Shown: positions 25,652 to 35,386, numbered from the stretch's first letter. The stretch: DNA of 57,588 nucleotides from Thauera aminoaromatica S2 (GCF_000310185.1 NZ_AMXD01000008.1:1-57588), one strand, 5' to 3'. Translations and numbers: made by a program. The notes: generated by a model not told the origin, from the sequence alone.

Positions 25652-26964
25652 CTGCGCAGACCGGTTGAGGCCGGCGGGGTGGTCGTCCCCAAGCTTCGAG
25701 CCGTCATGGGGGGAGTCTTCCGATGCCCCAGCGTCGACGGAGCGGCGGTGGGGAACTGCCCCGCGAGCTCCTTTTCCAGCATCGCACGCACCGCCACGAT
25801 GATCACGATCAGGTGGTAAAACAGGTCGAAATACTGCAGGCCCAGGAAAGAGCCGGCCGACATGTAGCCGATCAGGCTGACCTGGATCATCGCGGCGAGG
25901 TCCCGCGCCCAGGTCAGTTCCTTGTGCGGCTTCACCATGCGGATGATCTGTGTCGCCGACCGCCAGGTGAAGATGTGCAGCAGCACGAACATGACGAGAC
26001 CGGGCCAGCCCTGCTCGCCGAGCGTACCGAACCAGTTGCTGTGCGAATCGGTGCCTCCGAAGCCCGTGACCGCGCGGAAACCCCCGCCGAGCAGGCTGGA
26101 GTTGGCGATGTAGACGGCATTCCCCCAGGCGTAGATGCGCCCTTGTGCCGAGCCGTCCTCATCATAGGTCTGGATCGTGTGCATGCGCTCGAACCACTCC
26201 GGCGGCATCACGTAGAACACGACCAGCACCACCGGGATGATCCCGATCAGGACCCCGAGCCGGTTGCGCGCCTTGAGCAGGAAGAACACCCCCATGGCGC
26301 CGAGCCCGACCAGCGCACCGCGCGAATGCGTGCCGATCACGGCGATCAGAGTGAGGACGGACATGGCGAGCAGCCCCAGGCGCTGCCAGGCCACCTTGAG
26401 CTGCAGGCGGATGTACCAGAGCAGCGGGACCGTCATCAGCAGGGCGAGGCCGATCGAGTTGCGGTCCTCGATGAAGGAGCCGCCGGGGCCGCGCACGTTG
26501 TTTCCGCTGCCCCCGGTCAGGACGAAGATGCCGCCCTTCACCCCGTAGAAGGCCAGCGAGAAGGCGATCACGACCACCAGCCAGTGAACGCGGTCGCGGT
26601 CGCGGATCAGCATCAGGGTGACGTAGGTCATCAACATGATCCGCCACACCTTGTCCCACTGCGGCCAGGCCAGGCCCGGATACCACGAGAAAGCCGTGGT
26701 CAGGAACATCCATCCGGTGAACACCAGCATCAGCCAGGTCTCGCGCGACCACACGATCTCCTTCTTCTCGCGCGAGAACAGGATGCCGACGAAAGTGGCG
26801 AGCGCGACCATGAATGCGAAGGGCATCGAGGTCGAGAAGCCCCAGGCCATCCGGTGCGGATTCATGTAGCTCAGCCACGACCACGCGAGAATGCCGATCC
26901 ACGGGTATCTGAGGATGAAGGGCAGCGTGCCGAACACCGCGAGGGTGACGATCAGGTCGCGCAT
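25591..26964 (-). CDS. O-antigen ligase-like protein, exosortase A system-associated
   Basis: 457 residues with about ten membrane segments and a large periplasmic loop around 'RGPGGSFIEDRNSIG' and 'TYDEDGSAQGRIYAWGNA', the pattern of the exosortase-A-associated Wzy/WaaL-type family (TIGR03097). 'TDSHSNWF' is the conserved late His-containing motif. It would polymerise or ligate lipid-linked glycan in the periplasm. The C-terminal 50 residues are Ser/Thr/Pro-rich, hydrophilic and probably cytoplasmic. The ATG at 26964 overlaps the CapK-like gene by 13 bases. The 3' end runs 61 bases into the convergent asnB paralogue. It is the last gene of the XrtA operon. Confidence 0.9.
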   Translation of the reverse strand: MRDLIVTLAVFGTLPFILRYPWIGILAWSWLSYMNPHRMAWGFSTSMPFAFMVALATFVGILFSREKKEIVWSRETWLMLVFTGWMFLTTAFSWYPGLAWPQWDKVWRIMLMTYVTLMLIRDRDRVHWLVVVIAFSLAFYGVKGGIFVLTGGSGNNVRGPGGSFIEDRNSIGLALLMTVPLLWYIRLQLKVAWQRLGLLAMSVLTLIAVIGTHSRGALVGLGAMGVFFLLKARNRLGVLIGIIPVVLVVFYVMPPEWFERMHTIQTYDEDGSAQGRIYAWGNAVYIANSSLLGGGFRAVTGFGGTDSHSNWFGTLGEQGWPGLVMFVLLHIFTWRSATQIIRMVKPHKELTWARDLAAMIQVSLIGYMSAGSFLGLQYFDLFYHLIVIIVAVRAMLEKELAGQFPTAAPSTLGHRKTPPMTARSLGTTTPPASTGLRSQELARSQSSSSTSTQIITP

Positions 26965-28325
26965 GACACCTCCGAGGCGTCGACCTTGCTGACGACGTAG
27001 CGATACTTTCCGGACTTCTCCGGCGCAATCTCGGCAACCTGCTCCACGTCGATCCGCACCCCCTCGCCGAGCCGGGCCGCCAGACCGTGCTCGATCCGAC
27101 CGACAGTGTCGGCGTCGAACCCCACGCCCGGCACCACCTGCACCCGAGTGTGCTCCAGCGACTCCTGCACGATGCGGAAGCCCGCCACCTGGGGCAGGTC
27201 GCGCAGCACGTAGATCAGCGCCAGCCCGTGCATCACGGTGCCGTCGCGGGCGACGACGAAGTCGGTCGCGCGTCCCTGGATCTCCCTCAGCATCGGCAGG
27301 CCGCGCCCGCAGGCGCAGGTCGCGGTGTCCATCACCGCCACGTCCCCGGTGCGATAGCGGATGAAGGGGAAGTCGCCGGTGGCGAGATGGGTGACGACGA
27401 TCTCGCCCGCCTGCCCGGGCGGCAGCACCCTGCCCTCGCCATCGACGATCTCGACAATGAGGTCCTCGGCAGTGAGGTGCATGCCGCCTTGCGGGCACTG
27501 GTGGGCGATGAAGCCGGCGTCGCGCGAGCCGTAGCCGTTGGCGACCGGGCAGCCGAAGACACGCTCGATGGCCTCGCGCTGGTGGTCGTAGAGGCGCTCG
27601 GAGGTGCAGAACGCCACCTCGATGCCGAGGTCGTCCATGCGAATCCCGCGCCTTTCGGCGTGCAGGCCGATATGGGACAGCGCCGAAGGGTAGCCGAAGA
27701 CCATCTTCGGGCGGCGCGCGCGGATGCGGGCGACGAAGCCGTCCAGCTTCGTGGCGGACATCTCGAAGGCGGGCAGCAGCTCGGTACGGAACAGCCGATC
27801 CCGCAGTGCGCGCACCCGGTCCTGCGCGCCGAGCTCGATCGGCGAGCCCCACACGACAATCTCGGGATCGCCGATGTCGACGCCCCACCAGCGCGTCGCG
27901 CGCCACTTGGCGGCGACGTCGTGGCTCACACGCCGGTCGCCGATGAAGAAGATGAGCGGCTCGCCGCTCGAGCCGCCGGTGTTGAAGCGAGCCAGTCCGA
28001 CCGCGTCGTCGGCCTTCAAGGCTTCGGTATTGGCGCGGATCTCCGCCTTGCCCAGGAAGGGCAGGCGCTGCAGCTCGGCCAGGCTGGCGATCGCCGCGGG
28101 GTCGAAGCCGATGCGCGCGAAGCCTTCGCGGTAATAGGGCACGTGGTCGCGCGCATGCACCAGCAGCGCACGCAGGCGCTCGAGCTGCAGGGCCTCGATG
28201 CGCTCGCGCGGCCACCACTGGCTATCCTCCAGGCCGCGCCGCAGGGCGACGCTGTCGTGTTGCTTGAGGCGCTCGTGGAGCGGGAAAAGCAGGCCCGAGA
28301 CCAGGCGGGTGTAGAGGCCGGACAT
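26952..28325 (-). CDS. CapK / phenylacetate-CoA-ligase-like adenylate-forming enzyme
   Basis: 457 residues. 'NTGGSSGEPL' is the ATP-binding P-loop of the phenylacetate-CoA-ligase/CapK group. 'YGSRDAGFIAHQCP' and 'PFIRYRTGDVA' are the later adenylation motifs, with a 'CACGRGLP' cluster before the C-terminal domain. The family activates a carboxylic acid as acyl-AMP, often for CoA transfer. CapK-type members occur in capsule and EPS loci, where the acid is usually unknown. The ATG at 28325 has GGAGG 8 bases upstream, a strong ribosome site. It is the second-last gene of the XrtA operon and may supply an acyl or aminoacyl donor for glycan decoration. Confidence 0.87.
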   Translation of the reverse strand: MSGLYTRLVSGLLFPLHERLKQHDSVALRRGLEDSQWWPRERIEALQLERLRALLVHARDHVPYYREGFARIGFDPAAIASLAELQRLPFLGKAEIRANTEALKADDAVGLARFNTGGSSGEPLIFFIGDRRVSHDVAAKWRATRWWGVDIGDPEIVVWGSPIELGAQDRVRALRDRLFRTELLPAFEMSATKLDGFVARIRARRPKMVFGYPSALSHIGLHAERRGIRMDDLGIEVAFCTSERLYDHQREAIERVFGCPVANGYGSRDAGFIAHQCPQGGMHLTAEDLIVEIVDGEGRVLPPGQAGEIVVTHLATGDFPFIRYRTGDVAVMDTATCACGRGLPMLREIQGRATDFVVARDGTVMHGLALIYVLRDLPQVAGFRIVQESLEHTRVQVVPGVGFDADTVGRIEHGLAARLGEGVRIDVEQVAEIAPEKSGKYRYVVSKVDASEVSCAT

Positions 28326-28341
28326 TTCGTTTTCCTCCGCC

Positions 28342-29952
28342 TCAAGGGTTCGCGGTGCGATCCAGCATGGCCTGCAGGGGCCCGCCCATCTCGCGTGCGA
28401 AGTCTTCAAGCGCGGCGATCGTGCCGGCGTGCCCGCCCTGACCCTGCGGCGCATGCAGCATGACCACCGCCGAATCGTCCCCTTCGCCGCGCAGGCGGCT
28501 CAGCGCCAGATAGACCTTGGCAAGATGATCGCTGGTGGTCCACCGGCCGCCGATCCAGTACGCGTACCAGACGACCATGCGTGCATGCTCGCTCGCCATC
28601 TCCAGCGTGCGCCACGCCTGCGCCTGGTCGCCGAGTTGCACCCGGACCGGACCCGCGGCGGTCATGCGCCACACCGGGTCCTTGCTGATCAGCACGCGGT
28701 TCTCGGAATTGATCAACTCCCTGCCCGGTCCCTGGTCGCGGTAATAGCCGATGTACACCCCCACCGGAACGCTCCCCGCGCGCCAGGTCGAACGGAAGGT
28801 GTCGCGCATGCCGGAATAGCTCGGCGACCACGGCGGCAATTCGCCCGCTTCCGTCCGCTGCCACGCGCCCTGCCCCTCCAGCGCGGCGAAGCGCACCGGC
28901 CCCTGCTCGCCCTGGCGCTCGAGGTGGCCGAGGACCGGCACCCACAGCCCCACCGCGACCACCGCCACGGCCAGCCAGCCCAGGCCACCGGTGCGTACGC
29001 CCGACGATCGCGCGGAGCCGACGGGCATGGCCGGGGCCTCTTCCTCGTCCTCCTGCCAGCGCGAACCGATCCAGAACAGCGCGAGGATGATGATGCCGAA
29101 GAAGACCCAGCCGTAGATCAGGTGGTCGGCCCCGGCAGCGAGGCGGTTGTCGGTGAGGTGGCCGAGCATCACGATGCCGTAGGCGCGCAGCCAGTTGGCG
29201 AATACCGGCAGCACGATCGAGGCGGCGACGAAAAGCAGGCGCTTCTGCGTGCTGCGGTAGTTCAGGTAAGCGTACAGGCTGCCGACGACGATCGAGGCCA
29301 TCAGGTAGCGCACGCCGCTGCACCCCTCCACCACCTGCCAGCGCCCGGAGGGGATCACCAGCAGGAAGCCTTCGGCGTACACCGGCACGCCGGAGGCGCG
29401 CACCGCCCAGATGATGAAGTCGGCGGTCCACTGCATCATGGTGGGGAAGAGGAACTCGCCGAACGGCACCATGAAGAACAGGAAGCCGATCGGGAAGGCG
29501 TAGGTGCGCACCACCGCGCTGCCCATCACCGCCCAGACGAAGCCCACCAGCATGCCCACGAAGGCGAACTGCGACACCGCATCGACGCTGGCGAGCTCGC
29601 CGAGCAACCAGGCCGCGCCGGCGACGAGTCCGGCGCAGATGCCGAGCAGCGAGGGCGCGATCGGTACATGGTCGATGAAGTGCCGGCGCCGCCATACCAG
29701 CCAGGCCGAGATCGGCGCGATCACGAAGCCGTGGGCGAAGGTGTCCGAGCGGTCCCAGATGCCCACCATGGCCAGGAAGGTGTCGCGATACCAGAACAGC
29801 AGCCACAGCAGTCCCAGCGCAAGCACCGCCAGGTGAAGCCTGCGCGTGCGCGGATCACCGAGCGTCGCAGGGCGGGCGTCGGTCGCCTGCAGGTGGGTCG
29901 GCATCGCGCCCGGCCGCACGGATTGAAGCATCGCGGTTCCTTTCATGTTCAT
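28342..29952 (-). CDS. xrtA: Exosortase A with fused EpsI domain
   Basis: 536 residues. About eight membrane segments span residues 40-300. 'EGCSGVRYL' (209-217) holds the active-site Cys C211, 'NWLRAYG' (253-259) the conserved Arg R256, and 'DHLIYGW' (276-282) the conserved His H277. This is the exosortase Cys-Arg-His set. The C-terminal 200 residues form the EpsI/DUF3485 domain, fused here as in many XrtA proteins. The enzyme is a cysteine protease-transpeptidase-like sorting protein in the inner membrane that processes PEP-CTERM proteins, probably attaching them to surface glycan. The ATG at 29952 overlaps the GT4 stop (ATGA) and follows GAGGG. An ATG two codons later is also possible. No PEP-CTERM substrate gene is in this window. 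Confidence 0.95.
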   Translation of the reverse strand: MNMKGTAMLQSVRPGAMPTHLQATDARPATLGDPRTRRLHLAVLALGLLWLLFWYRDTFLAMVGIWDRSDTFAHGFVIAPISAWLVWRRRHFIDHVPIAPSLLGICAGLVAGAAWLLGELASVDAVSQFAFVGMLVGFVWAVMGSAVVRTYAFPIGFLFFMVPFGEFLFPTMMQWTADFIIWAVRASGVPVYAEGFLLVIPSGRWQVVEGCSGVRYLMASIVVGSLYAYLNYRSTQKRLLFVAASIVLPVFANWLRAYGIVMLGHLTDNRLAAGADHLIYGWVFFGIIILALFWIGSRWQEDEEEAPAMPVGSARSSGVRTGGLGWLAVAVVAVGLWVPVLGHLERQGEQGPVRFAALEGQGAWQRTEAGELPPWSPSYSGMRDTFRSTWRAGSVPVGVYIGYYRDQGPGRELINSENRVLISKDPVWRMTAAGPVRVQLGDQAQAWRTLEMASEHARMVVWYAYWIGGRWTTSDHLAKVYLALSRLRGEGDDSAVVMLHAPQGQGGHAGTIAALEDFAREMGGPLQAMLDRTANP

Positions 29953-31046
29953 GTGGCCCTCTTCGCGGCAATCGCATCCGCGTAGGCGGACAGCAGTTGT
30001 GCGCGCACCGAGCTCCAGCGGTAGCGCTGCACCTCGGCGCGCCCGGCGGCGACCAGCGCGGCGCGCAGGCCGGTGTCGGCAAGCACCTTGTGCGCGGCGT
30101 CGGCCATCGCCTGCGGATCGTCGGGTGGAACCAGCATGGCCGTGTGGCCTTGCGTGACGATGAAGGGAATGCCGCCGACGTCGGTGGTGACCACCGGCAG
30201 GCCGCTCGCCAGCGCCTCGAGGATGGCATTGGGCATGTTATCCACCCGACTCGGGTTGAGCATGAGATCTGCGTCACGGTAGAGCGCAGCCATCTGCTCG
30301 CGGTCCAGGCGACCGGTGAAGCGGACCCGCTCGGCGATGCCGAGTTCCTGTGCGAGCGCGGCCAGCGCCGCGGCCTCCGGCCCGCTGCCGGCGATCGAGA
30401 GGCGCGCCGCCGGCCAGGCCGCGCACAGCCGCGCGAAGGCGCGCAGCGCGGTGTCGTTGCCGTAGAGGGCTTCGAGGTTGCGGGCGACGACCAGATGCGG
30501 GCCCTCGCCGGCCGCGCGCGGCGCCGTCGCGGGATGGAAACGCTCGAGGTCGACGATGTTGGAGACGATGCGCCCGGCCATGCCGTGGCGCGCGAAGACT
30601 TCGAGCAGGAAGCCGGACGGCAGCACCAGGCTGGACGCGCGGCGCAGGGTGGCACGCACGACCGCCGCCGAGCGGGCAAGGAAGCCGGCCGCCTCGCCAC
30701 CGCGGTAATTGACCACCACCGGCACGCCGCGCAGCCAGCCGATCCACACCGCCGGCGCGGCGAAGAGATGCCAGGACCAGCCGGAGTTGGCCATCACGTG
30801 CATGAGGTTCGCCCGCCCTGCGGCCTGCCACAGCCGCAGCAGGTAGGGCAGGAGCCGGAACAGCGCGCGCACGCCCTTCAGCCTTTCGACCCAAGCCGGA
30901 CGATACGGCGCATTGACCTGCACGACCTCGACCGACGCGCCCTCGCCGCGCAGCAGCTCGGCGAGCTGGCGGGTCTGGTTGGCCATGCCGCCGGCAGGCG
31001 GCGGCAGCGGCCCGACGAGCAGGACGCGCAGCGCGGAGAAATTCAT
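29949..31046 (-). CDS. Family 4 glycosyltransferase in XrtA operon
   Basis: 365 residues with a GT-B fold. The glycine-rich N-terminal loop 'GPLPPPAGGMANQT', 'NYRGGEAA', 'VARNLEALYGNDTAL' and the C-terminal 'PNAILEALASGLPVV' acidic motif define a GT4 retaining glycosyltransferase. The ATG at 31046 begins at the first beta strand ('LRVLLVG'). The longer open frame is a shadow of the neighbouring gene. It overlaps the genes on both sides by 4 bases, so it is translationally coupled within the operon. Donor sugar unknown. Confidence 0.9.
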   Translation of the reverse strand: MNFSALRVLLVGPLPPPAGGMANQTRQLAELLRGEGASVEVVQVNAPYRPAWVERLKGVRALFRLLPYLLRLWQAAGRANLMHVMANSGWSWHLFAAPAVWIGWLRGVPVVVNYRGGEAAGFLARSAAVVRATLRRASSLVLPSGFLLEVFARHGMAGRIVSNIVDLERFHPATAPRAAGEGPHLVVARNLEALYGNDTALRAFARLCAAWPAARLSIAGSGPEAAALAALAQELGIAERVRFTGRLDREQMAALYRDADLMLNPSRVDNMPNAILEALASGLPVVTTDVGGIPFIVTQGHTAMLVPPDDPQAMADAAHKVLADTGLRAALVAAGRAEVQRYRWSSVRAQLLSAYADAIAAKRAT

Positions 31047-32254
31047 GCCGCGGCGCGAGGCTTCGCGACCAGTCTGCGATACACCGGCGTGTAGTTCGCC
31101 ACGCTGTTCGTCCAGTTGCGCACGTCCTCGACGAACTGCCGCCCCGCCGCGCGCATCGCCGGCCAGCGCTCGCGGTGCGCGAGCAGGTCGTCGATGGCGG
31201 CGGCGAGCGCCTCGGCGCTGCCGGCCTTGAACAGCCTGCCGGTCTCGCCGTCGCGGATCAGCTCCTTGTGGCCGCCGACGTCGGAGGCGACGAAGAGCCG
31301 ACCCTGCGCCATGGCCTCGAGCGGCTTGAGCGGGGTGACCAGCTCGGTGAGTCGCATGGAGTGGCGCGGATAGGCGAGCAGGTCGATCTGGTCGTAGTAG
31401 CGGCTGACGTCCTTGTGCGGCACGCGGCCGGTGAAGACGACCTTGTCGGCCACGCCGAGGCGCAGGGCCTGAGCCTTGAGGTTTTCGTCCTGCGGCCCGC
31501 CGCCGACGAGCAGCAGGCGCAGCTCGGGGCGCTTCTGCAGCAGCGCGGGGAAGGCCTCGAGCAGCAGATCGAGGCCCTCGTAGGCGTAGAAGGAGCCGAC
31601 GAAGCCCACCACGGTGGTGCCGGCGAGGCCGAGCTGCTCCCGCAAGGCAGGGTCGGCGTCGCCCGAGAGCTGGAAGGACTCGATGTCGACCGCGTTGGGG
31701 ATGACCGTGACCTTGGCCGCCGGAATGCCGCGGCCGACGATGTCGGCGCGCAGGCCTTCGCAGATGGTGAACACATGGTCGGCGCGCTTGATCGCCCAGG
31801 TCTCCAGCCCCTTGGTGGCGCGGTAGCGCAGGCTGCCCTCGGTGGTGGTGCCATGATCGACCGCGGCGTCTTCCCAGAAGGCGCGGATCTCGTAGACGAC
31901 CGGAATGCCGAGCTTGCGCCCGGCGCGGATGGCCGGAATGGCGTTGAGCACCGGCGAGTGGGCGTGGAGGATGTCGGGGCGCAGTTCGGCCGCGAGCTGC
32001 TCGATGCGCGCCTGCACCGCACGGATCTGGCGCAGCTCGGCGATGCCGCTGCTCGCCGGCGTCGGCACGGCGGTACGGTGGAAACGCAAGCCCTCGATCT
32101 CCTCCACCATGGCCGTCGTCTCGCCCTGCTTGGGCGAGGTCAGGTGGAAGGTCTCCCAGCCGAGCGCGCGCTGCTCGCGCAGGATCGCCGCGGTGCGGAA
32201 GGTGTAGCCGCTGTGCAGCGGGATCGAGTGATCGAGGATGTGCAGGATGCGCAT
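31043..32254 (-). CDS. Exosortase A system-associated GT4 glycosyltransferase (TIGR04063-type)
   Basis: 403 residues. The start 'MRILHILDHSIPLHSGYTFR' is the signature of the exosortase-A-associated GT4 family. 'FWEDAAVDHG', 'VIPNAVDIESF', 'GFVGSFYAYEGLDLLL' and 'KPLEAMAQGRLFVASDVGG' complete the GT-B pattern. It is cytoplasmic and adds one sugar of the XrtA-linked repeat unit. It starts 21 bases after the amidotransferase stop and overlaps the next gene by 4 bases. This family is found almost only with XrtA, which strengthens the operon assignment. Confidence 0.93.
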   Translation of the reverse strand: MRILHILDHSIPLHSGYTFRTAAILREQRALGWETFHLTSPKQGETTAMVEEIEGLRFHRTAVPTPASSGIAELRQIRAVQARIEQLAAELRPDILHAHSPVLNAIPAIRAGRKLGIPVVYEIRAFWEDAAVDHGTTTEGSLRYRATKGLETWAIKRADHVFTICEGLRADIVGRGIPAAKVTVIPNAVDIESFQLSGDADPALREQLGLAGTTVVGFVGSFYAYEGLDLLLEAFPALLQKRPELRLLLVGGGPQDENLKAQALRLGVADKVVFTGRVPHKDVSRYYDQIDLLAYPRHSMRLTELVTPLKPLEAMAQGRLFVASDVGGHKELIRDGETGRLFKAGSAEALAAAIDDLLAHRERWPAMRAAGRQFVEDVRNWTNSVANYTPVYRRLVAKPRAAA

Positions 32255-32275
32255 GGAGTATTCGGAACGTCGCGT

Positions 32276-34204
32276 TCAGACCGCCTCGGCGAGCGCGACC
32301 GGCAGGGTGGCGCCGGCTGCGGTGTTGCGGACGAAAGCCTCGAACATCAGCAGCGTCCACAGCGGGGCGCTGTAGTCGCGCGCGCCGGACTGGTGGGCGT
32401 CGACCAGATGCTCGAGGTAGCTGCGCTCGAAGATACCCGTAGCGGCCAGGGTCTCGCCCAGCACTGCGTCACGCACGCGCTGCTTTAGCGGGCCGCGGAA
32501 CCAGCGCGCGAGCGGCACCGCGAAGCCCATCTTCGGGCGGTAGAGCACGTCGTCGGGCAGCAGCGGCTCCATCGCCTTCTTGAACAGGTACTTGCCCTCG
32601 TTGCCCTGGATCTTGAGGCCGGAGGGCAGCGTCGCCAGCCACTCGACCAGCTTGTGGTCCATCAGCGGCTCGCGCACCTCGAGCGAGTGCGCCATGCTCG
32701 CGCGGTCGACCTTGGTGTTGATGTCGCCGACCAGGTAGGTCTTGAGGTCGAGGTACTGGATCAGCGCGAGCGCATCGTCGGTGCCGGCGGCTGCGGCATG
32801 GCGGCGGAAGACCTCGAGCGCGTCGTAACCGCCGAGCCTGTTGCGGAATTCGGCGCTGAACAGCTTGCGCCGCATGTCGCCGCGCAGGATGGAGACGCTG
32901 TGGAAGTAGGCCTCGGTGGCGTCGCGCGCCATCGCCTGGAAGGTGGTCTTGGCGCGGAACACGCGCGGCGCCCAGTCGGCCTTGGGATAGACGCGGCCGA
33001 GCAGGCCGAAGAGCGGTCGGCGCACGCCCATCGGCAGCGCGGCGCGCATCTTCTCTTCCATCAGGTGCATGCGGTAGCGGCGATAGCCGCCGAAGCTCTC
33101 GTCGCCGCCGTCGCCCGACAGCGCCACGGTGACATGCTTGCGCGCGAGCTGGCACACGCGGTAAGTGGGGATGGCCGAGCTGTCGGCGTAGGGCTCGTCG
33201 TAGAGCGCGGCCAGGGTGTCGATGAGGTCGAAGTCGTCGGACTTGACGGTCTCGACGAAGTGGCGGGTGCGGTAGCGGTCGGCGACCATCTGCGCGAACG
33301 CCGACTCGTTGTACTTGGGATCGTCGAAGGCGATCGAGCAGGTGTTGACCGGATCGTCCGAGAGCCCCGCCATGGTCGCCACCACCGCGCTCGAATCGAC
33401 CCCTCCGGAGAGGAAGGCACCCAGCGGCACCTCGGCGATCATGCGCAGCCGCACCGATTCGCGCAGGCGCTCGGTCAGCTCGCCGGTGGCGTCGGCGAGG
33501 CCGATGTCGTTGTCGAGGGTGAAGCGCACGTCCCAGTACTGCTTCGGCGCGGGGATCGGCTGGCCGCGGCGGATGCACAGCGATTCGCCGGGGCCGAGCT
33601 TCCTGGCGCCGAGGAAGATGGTGCGCGGCTCGGCGACGTAGCCGAGGGCGAAGTACTCCTCGACCGCGAGCGGGTCGATGCGGCGGTCGAGCGCCGGGTG
33701 CTGCATCAGCACCTTGAGTTCGGAGCCGAAGGCGAGCGTGCCGTCGGGCAGCAGCGCGTAGAACATCGGCTTGACCGCGAGGCGGTCGCGCGCCATGAAG
33801 AAGGTGTCGCGGTTGCGGTCGTGCAGCGCGAACGCGAACATGCCGCGGAAGCGCTGCACGCAGTCCTCGCCCCAGGCCTCCCAGGCGTGCACGATGACCT
33901 CCGTGTCGCTGCGGGTGTGGAAGACGTGACCGAGCGCCTCGAGCTCGGGTACGAGCTCCTGGAAGTTGTAGATCTCGCCGTTGAACACCACCGCCACCGA
34001 GCCGTCCTCGTTGAACAGCGGTTGCTGGCCGGTGGCAAGGTCGATGATGGACAGGCGGCGGTGGGCGAGCGCGACGCCCGGCTCGAAGTGGTAGCCGCCC
34101 TCGTCCGGGCCGCGATGGTGCTGGACGTCGTTCATGCGCTGCATCAGGGCGCGCTCGAAGTCGCGTTTGCCACGGGTGTCGAAGAGGCCGGCAATGCCGC
34201 ACAT
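32276..34204 (-). CDS. XrtA-associated asparagine synthetase-type amidotransferase (TIGR03108-type)
   Basis: 642 residues, complete class II amidotransferase. 'MCGIAGLFD' gives the nucleophile Cys2, and 'NGEIYNF' and 'RSDTEVIVHAWE' complete the glutaminase site. 'LSGGVDSSAV' is the ATP loop and 'LSGDGGDESFGG' the second synthetase motif. The reaction is glutamine-dependent amidation of a carboxylate, probably on a sugar acid or glycan precursor, as expected for the exosortase-associated member. GAGG lies 10 bases upstream of the ATG. Unlike the paralogue at 23804-25651, both catalytic halves look intact. Confidence 0.95.
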   Translation of the reverse strand: MCGIAGLFDTRGKRDFERALMQRMNDVQHHRGPDEGGYHFEPGVALAHRRLSIIDLATGQQPLFNEDGSVAVVFNGEIYNFQELVPELEALGHVFHTRSDTEVIVHAWEAWGEDCVQRFRGMFAFALHDRNRDTFFMARDRLAVKPMFYALLPDGTLAFGSELKVLMQHPALDRRIDPLAVEEYFALGYVAEPRTIFLGARKLGPGESLCIRRGQPIPAPKQYWDVRFTLDNDIGLADATGELTERLRESVRLRMIAEVPLGAFLSGGVDSSAVVATMAGLSDDPVNTCSIAFDDPKYNESAFAQMVADRYRTRHFVETVKSDDFDLIDTLAALYDEPYADSSAIPTYRVCQLARKHVTVALSGDGGDESFGGYRRYRMHLMEEKMRAALPMGVRRPLFGLLGRVYPKADWAPRVFRAKTTFQAMARDATEAYFHSVSILRGDMRRKLFSAEFRNRLGGYDALEVFRRHAAAAGTDDALALIQYLDLKTYLVGDINTKVDRASMAHSLEVREPLMDHKLVEWLATLPSGLKIQGNEGKYLFKKAMEPLLPDDVLYRPKMGFAVPLARWFRGPLKQRVRDAVLGETLAATGIFERSYLEHLVDAHQSGARDYSAPLWTLLMFEAFVRNTAAGATLPVALAEAV

Positions 34205-34219
34205 GATCGCGTGTCCTCG

Positions 34220-35386
34220 TCAGGCTGCGCCCTGCGGGCGCAGAAGGGATTCGTAGAGCTCGGCGTAGCGGGCCACCATGCGCTCGATGCTGAACTCCGC
34301 CTCGACGCGCCGGCGCGCAGCCAGGCCCTGTTCTTGCCGCAATGCAGCATCCGCAGCGTAGCACAGCAACGCCTCCGCCATGCCGCGCGGGTCTTCGGCC
34401 GCCACGAGCGCGCCGGTCTCGCCGGGCACGACCAGTTCCGCATTGCCGCCGACCGCGGTGGCGACGACCGGCAGCCCGCTCGCCATCGCCTCGAGGACGG
34501 TGTTGGAGATGCCCTCGGCGCGCGACGGCAGCGCGAACACGTCGAGCGCGCGCATCACCGCGGGCACGTCGGCACGCTCGCCGGCCAGCCAGACGGCGTC
34601 TTCCAGCCCGCTGCTGCGGATCTCGGCCTCGAGCGTGGCGCGCAGCGGCCCGTCGCCCGCGAGCAGCAGGCGCAGCCTGCCCCCGACCCCGCCGTGTGTG
34701 CGCGCGAGCGCGAAGGCGCGCACCAGGGCGAGCGGATCCTTGACCGCCTGCTGCCGCCCGACCGTGCCGACGATGACCGTGCCGGGGGTGGCGAAGCCTT
34801 CCGGCAGACCGGCGAGGCTGCGCGCCTGCGCCGACAGGCGGGGGTGGAAGCGCCGCGCGTCCACGCCGTTGCAGATGCGCGCGACCCGCGCGGGGGAAAT
34901 GCCCACGCGCTCGACGAGATAGGACTCGATGTGGCCCGAGAGCGCCACGTAGCGGTTCACGAAGGGGCTGTAGGCACGCCGCAGCCACTGGAACTTGCGC
35001 CGCGTGCCGCCGGGGTCGGAGACGTCCCAGCCGTGCTCGCCATGCACCGTCGCCGGCACGCCGGCGAGCCGCGCCGGCACGACGGCCTCGAGCGCGGCGA
35101 GGTTGCGCGTATGCACGATCGCCGGACGCAGCGCGCGGAACAGCCGGTACAGGCGCGGATAGAGCTTGAGGCCGTGGCCGGGCGGCTTGTGCAGCGACAC
35201 GAAGCGCACGTCCGCGCGCTCGATGCGGCGCGAGAAGCCTTCGGTGCATTCGGTGAGCGCCACCACCGCATGACGGAAGCGCTCGGCAGGGAGGTGGTTG
35301 ATCAGGTTCACCACCCCGTTCTCCAGGCCGCCGACGTCGAAGCGGTACACGAGGTGCAGCACCAGCGGCCGGGCGACGTCCTTCAT
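34220..35386 (-). CDS. GT4 sugar transferase, PEP-CTERM/EpsH1 system-associated (TIGR03088-type)
   Basis: 388 residues. 'LHLVYRFDVGGLENGVVNL' near the start is the hallmark of this exosortase-linked GT4 family. 'HGEHGWD', 'NGVDARRFHP', 'GTVGRQQAVKD' and 'SRAEGISNTVLEAMASGLP' follow in GT-B order. The ATG at 35386 overlaps the previous gene's stop by 4 bases, and an open upstream extension is a shadow of that gene. It is a cytoplasmic enzyme adding one residue of the repeat unit; the sugar is not known. Confidence 0.93.
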   Translation of the reverse strand: MKDVARPLVLHLVYRFDVGGLENGVVNLINHLPAERFRHAVVALTECTEGFSRRIERADVRFVSLHKPPGHGLKLYPRLYRLFRALRPAIVHTRNLAALEAVVPARLAGVPATVHGEHGWDVSDPGGTRRKFQWLRRAYSPFVNRYVALSGHIESYLVERVGISPARVARICNGVDARRFHPRLSAQARSLAGLPEGFATPGTVIVGTVGRQQAVKDPLALVRAFALARTHGGVGGRLRLLLAGDGPLRATLEAEIRSSGLEDAVWLAGERADVPAVMRALDVFALPSRAEGISNTVLEAMASGLPVVATAVGGNAELVVPGETGALVAAEDPRGMAEALLCYAADAALRQEQGLAARRRVEAEFSIERMVARYAELYESLLRPQGAA

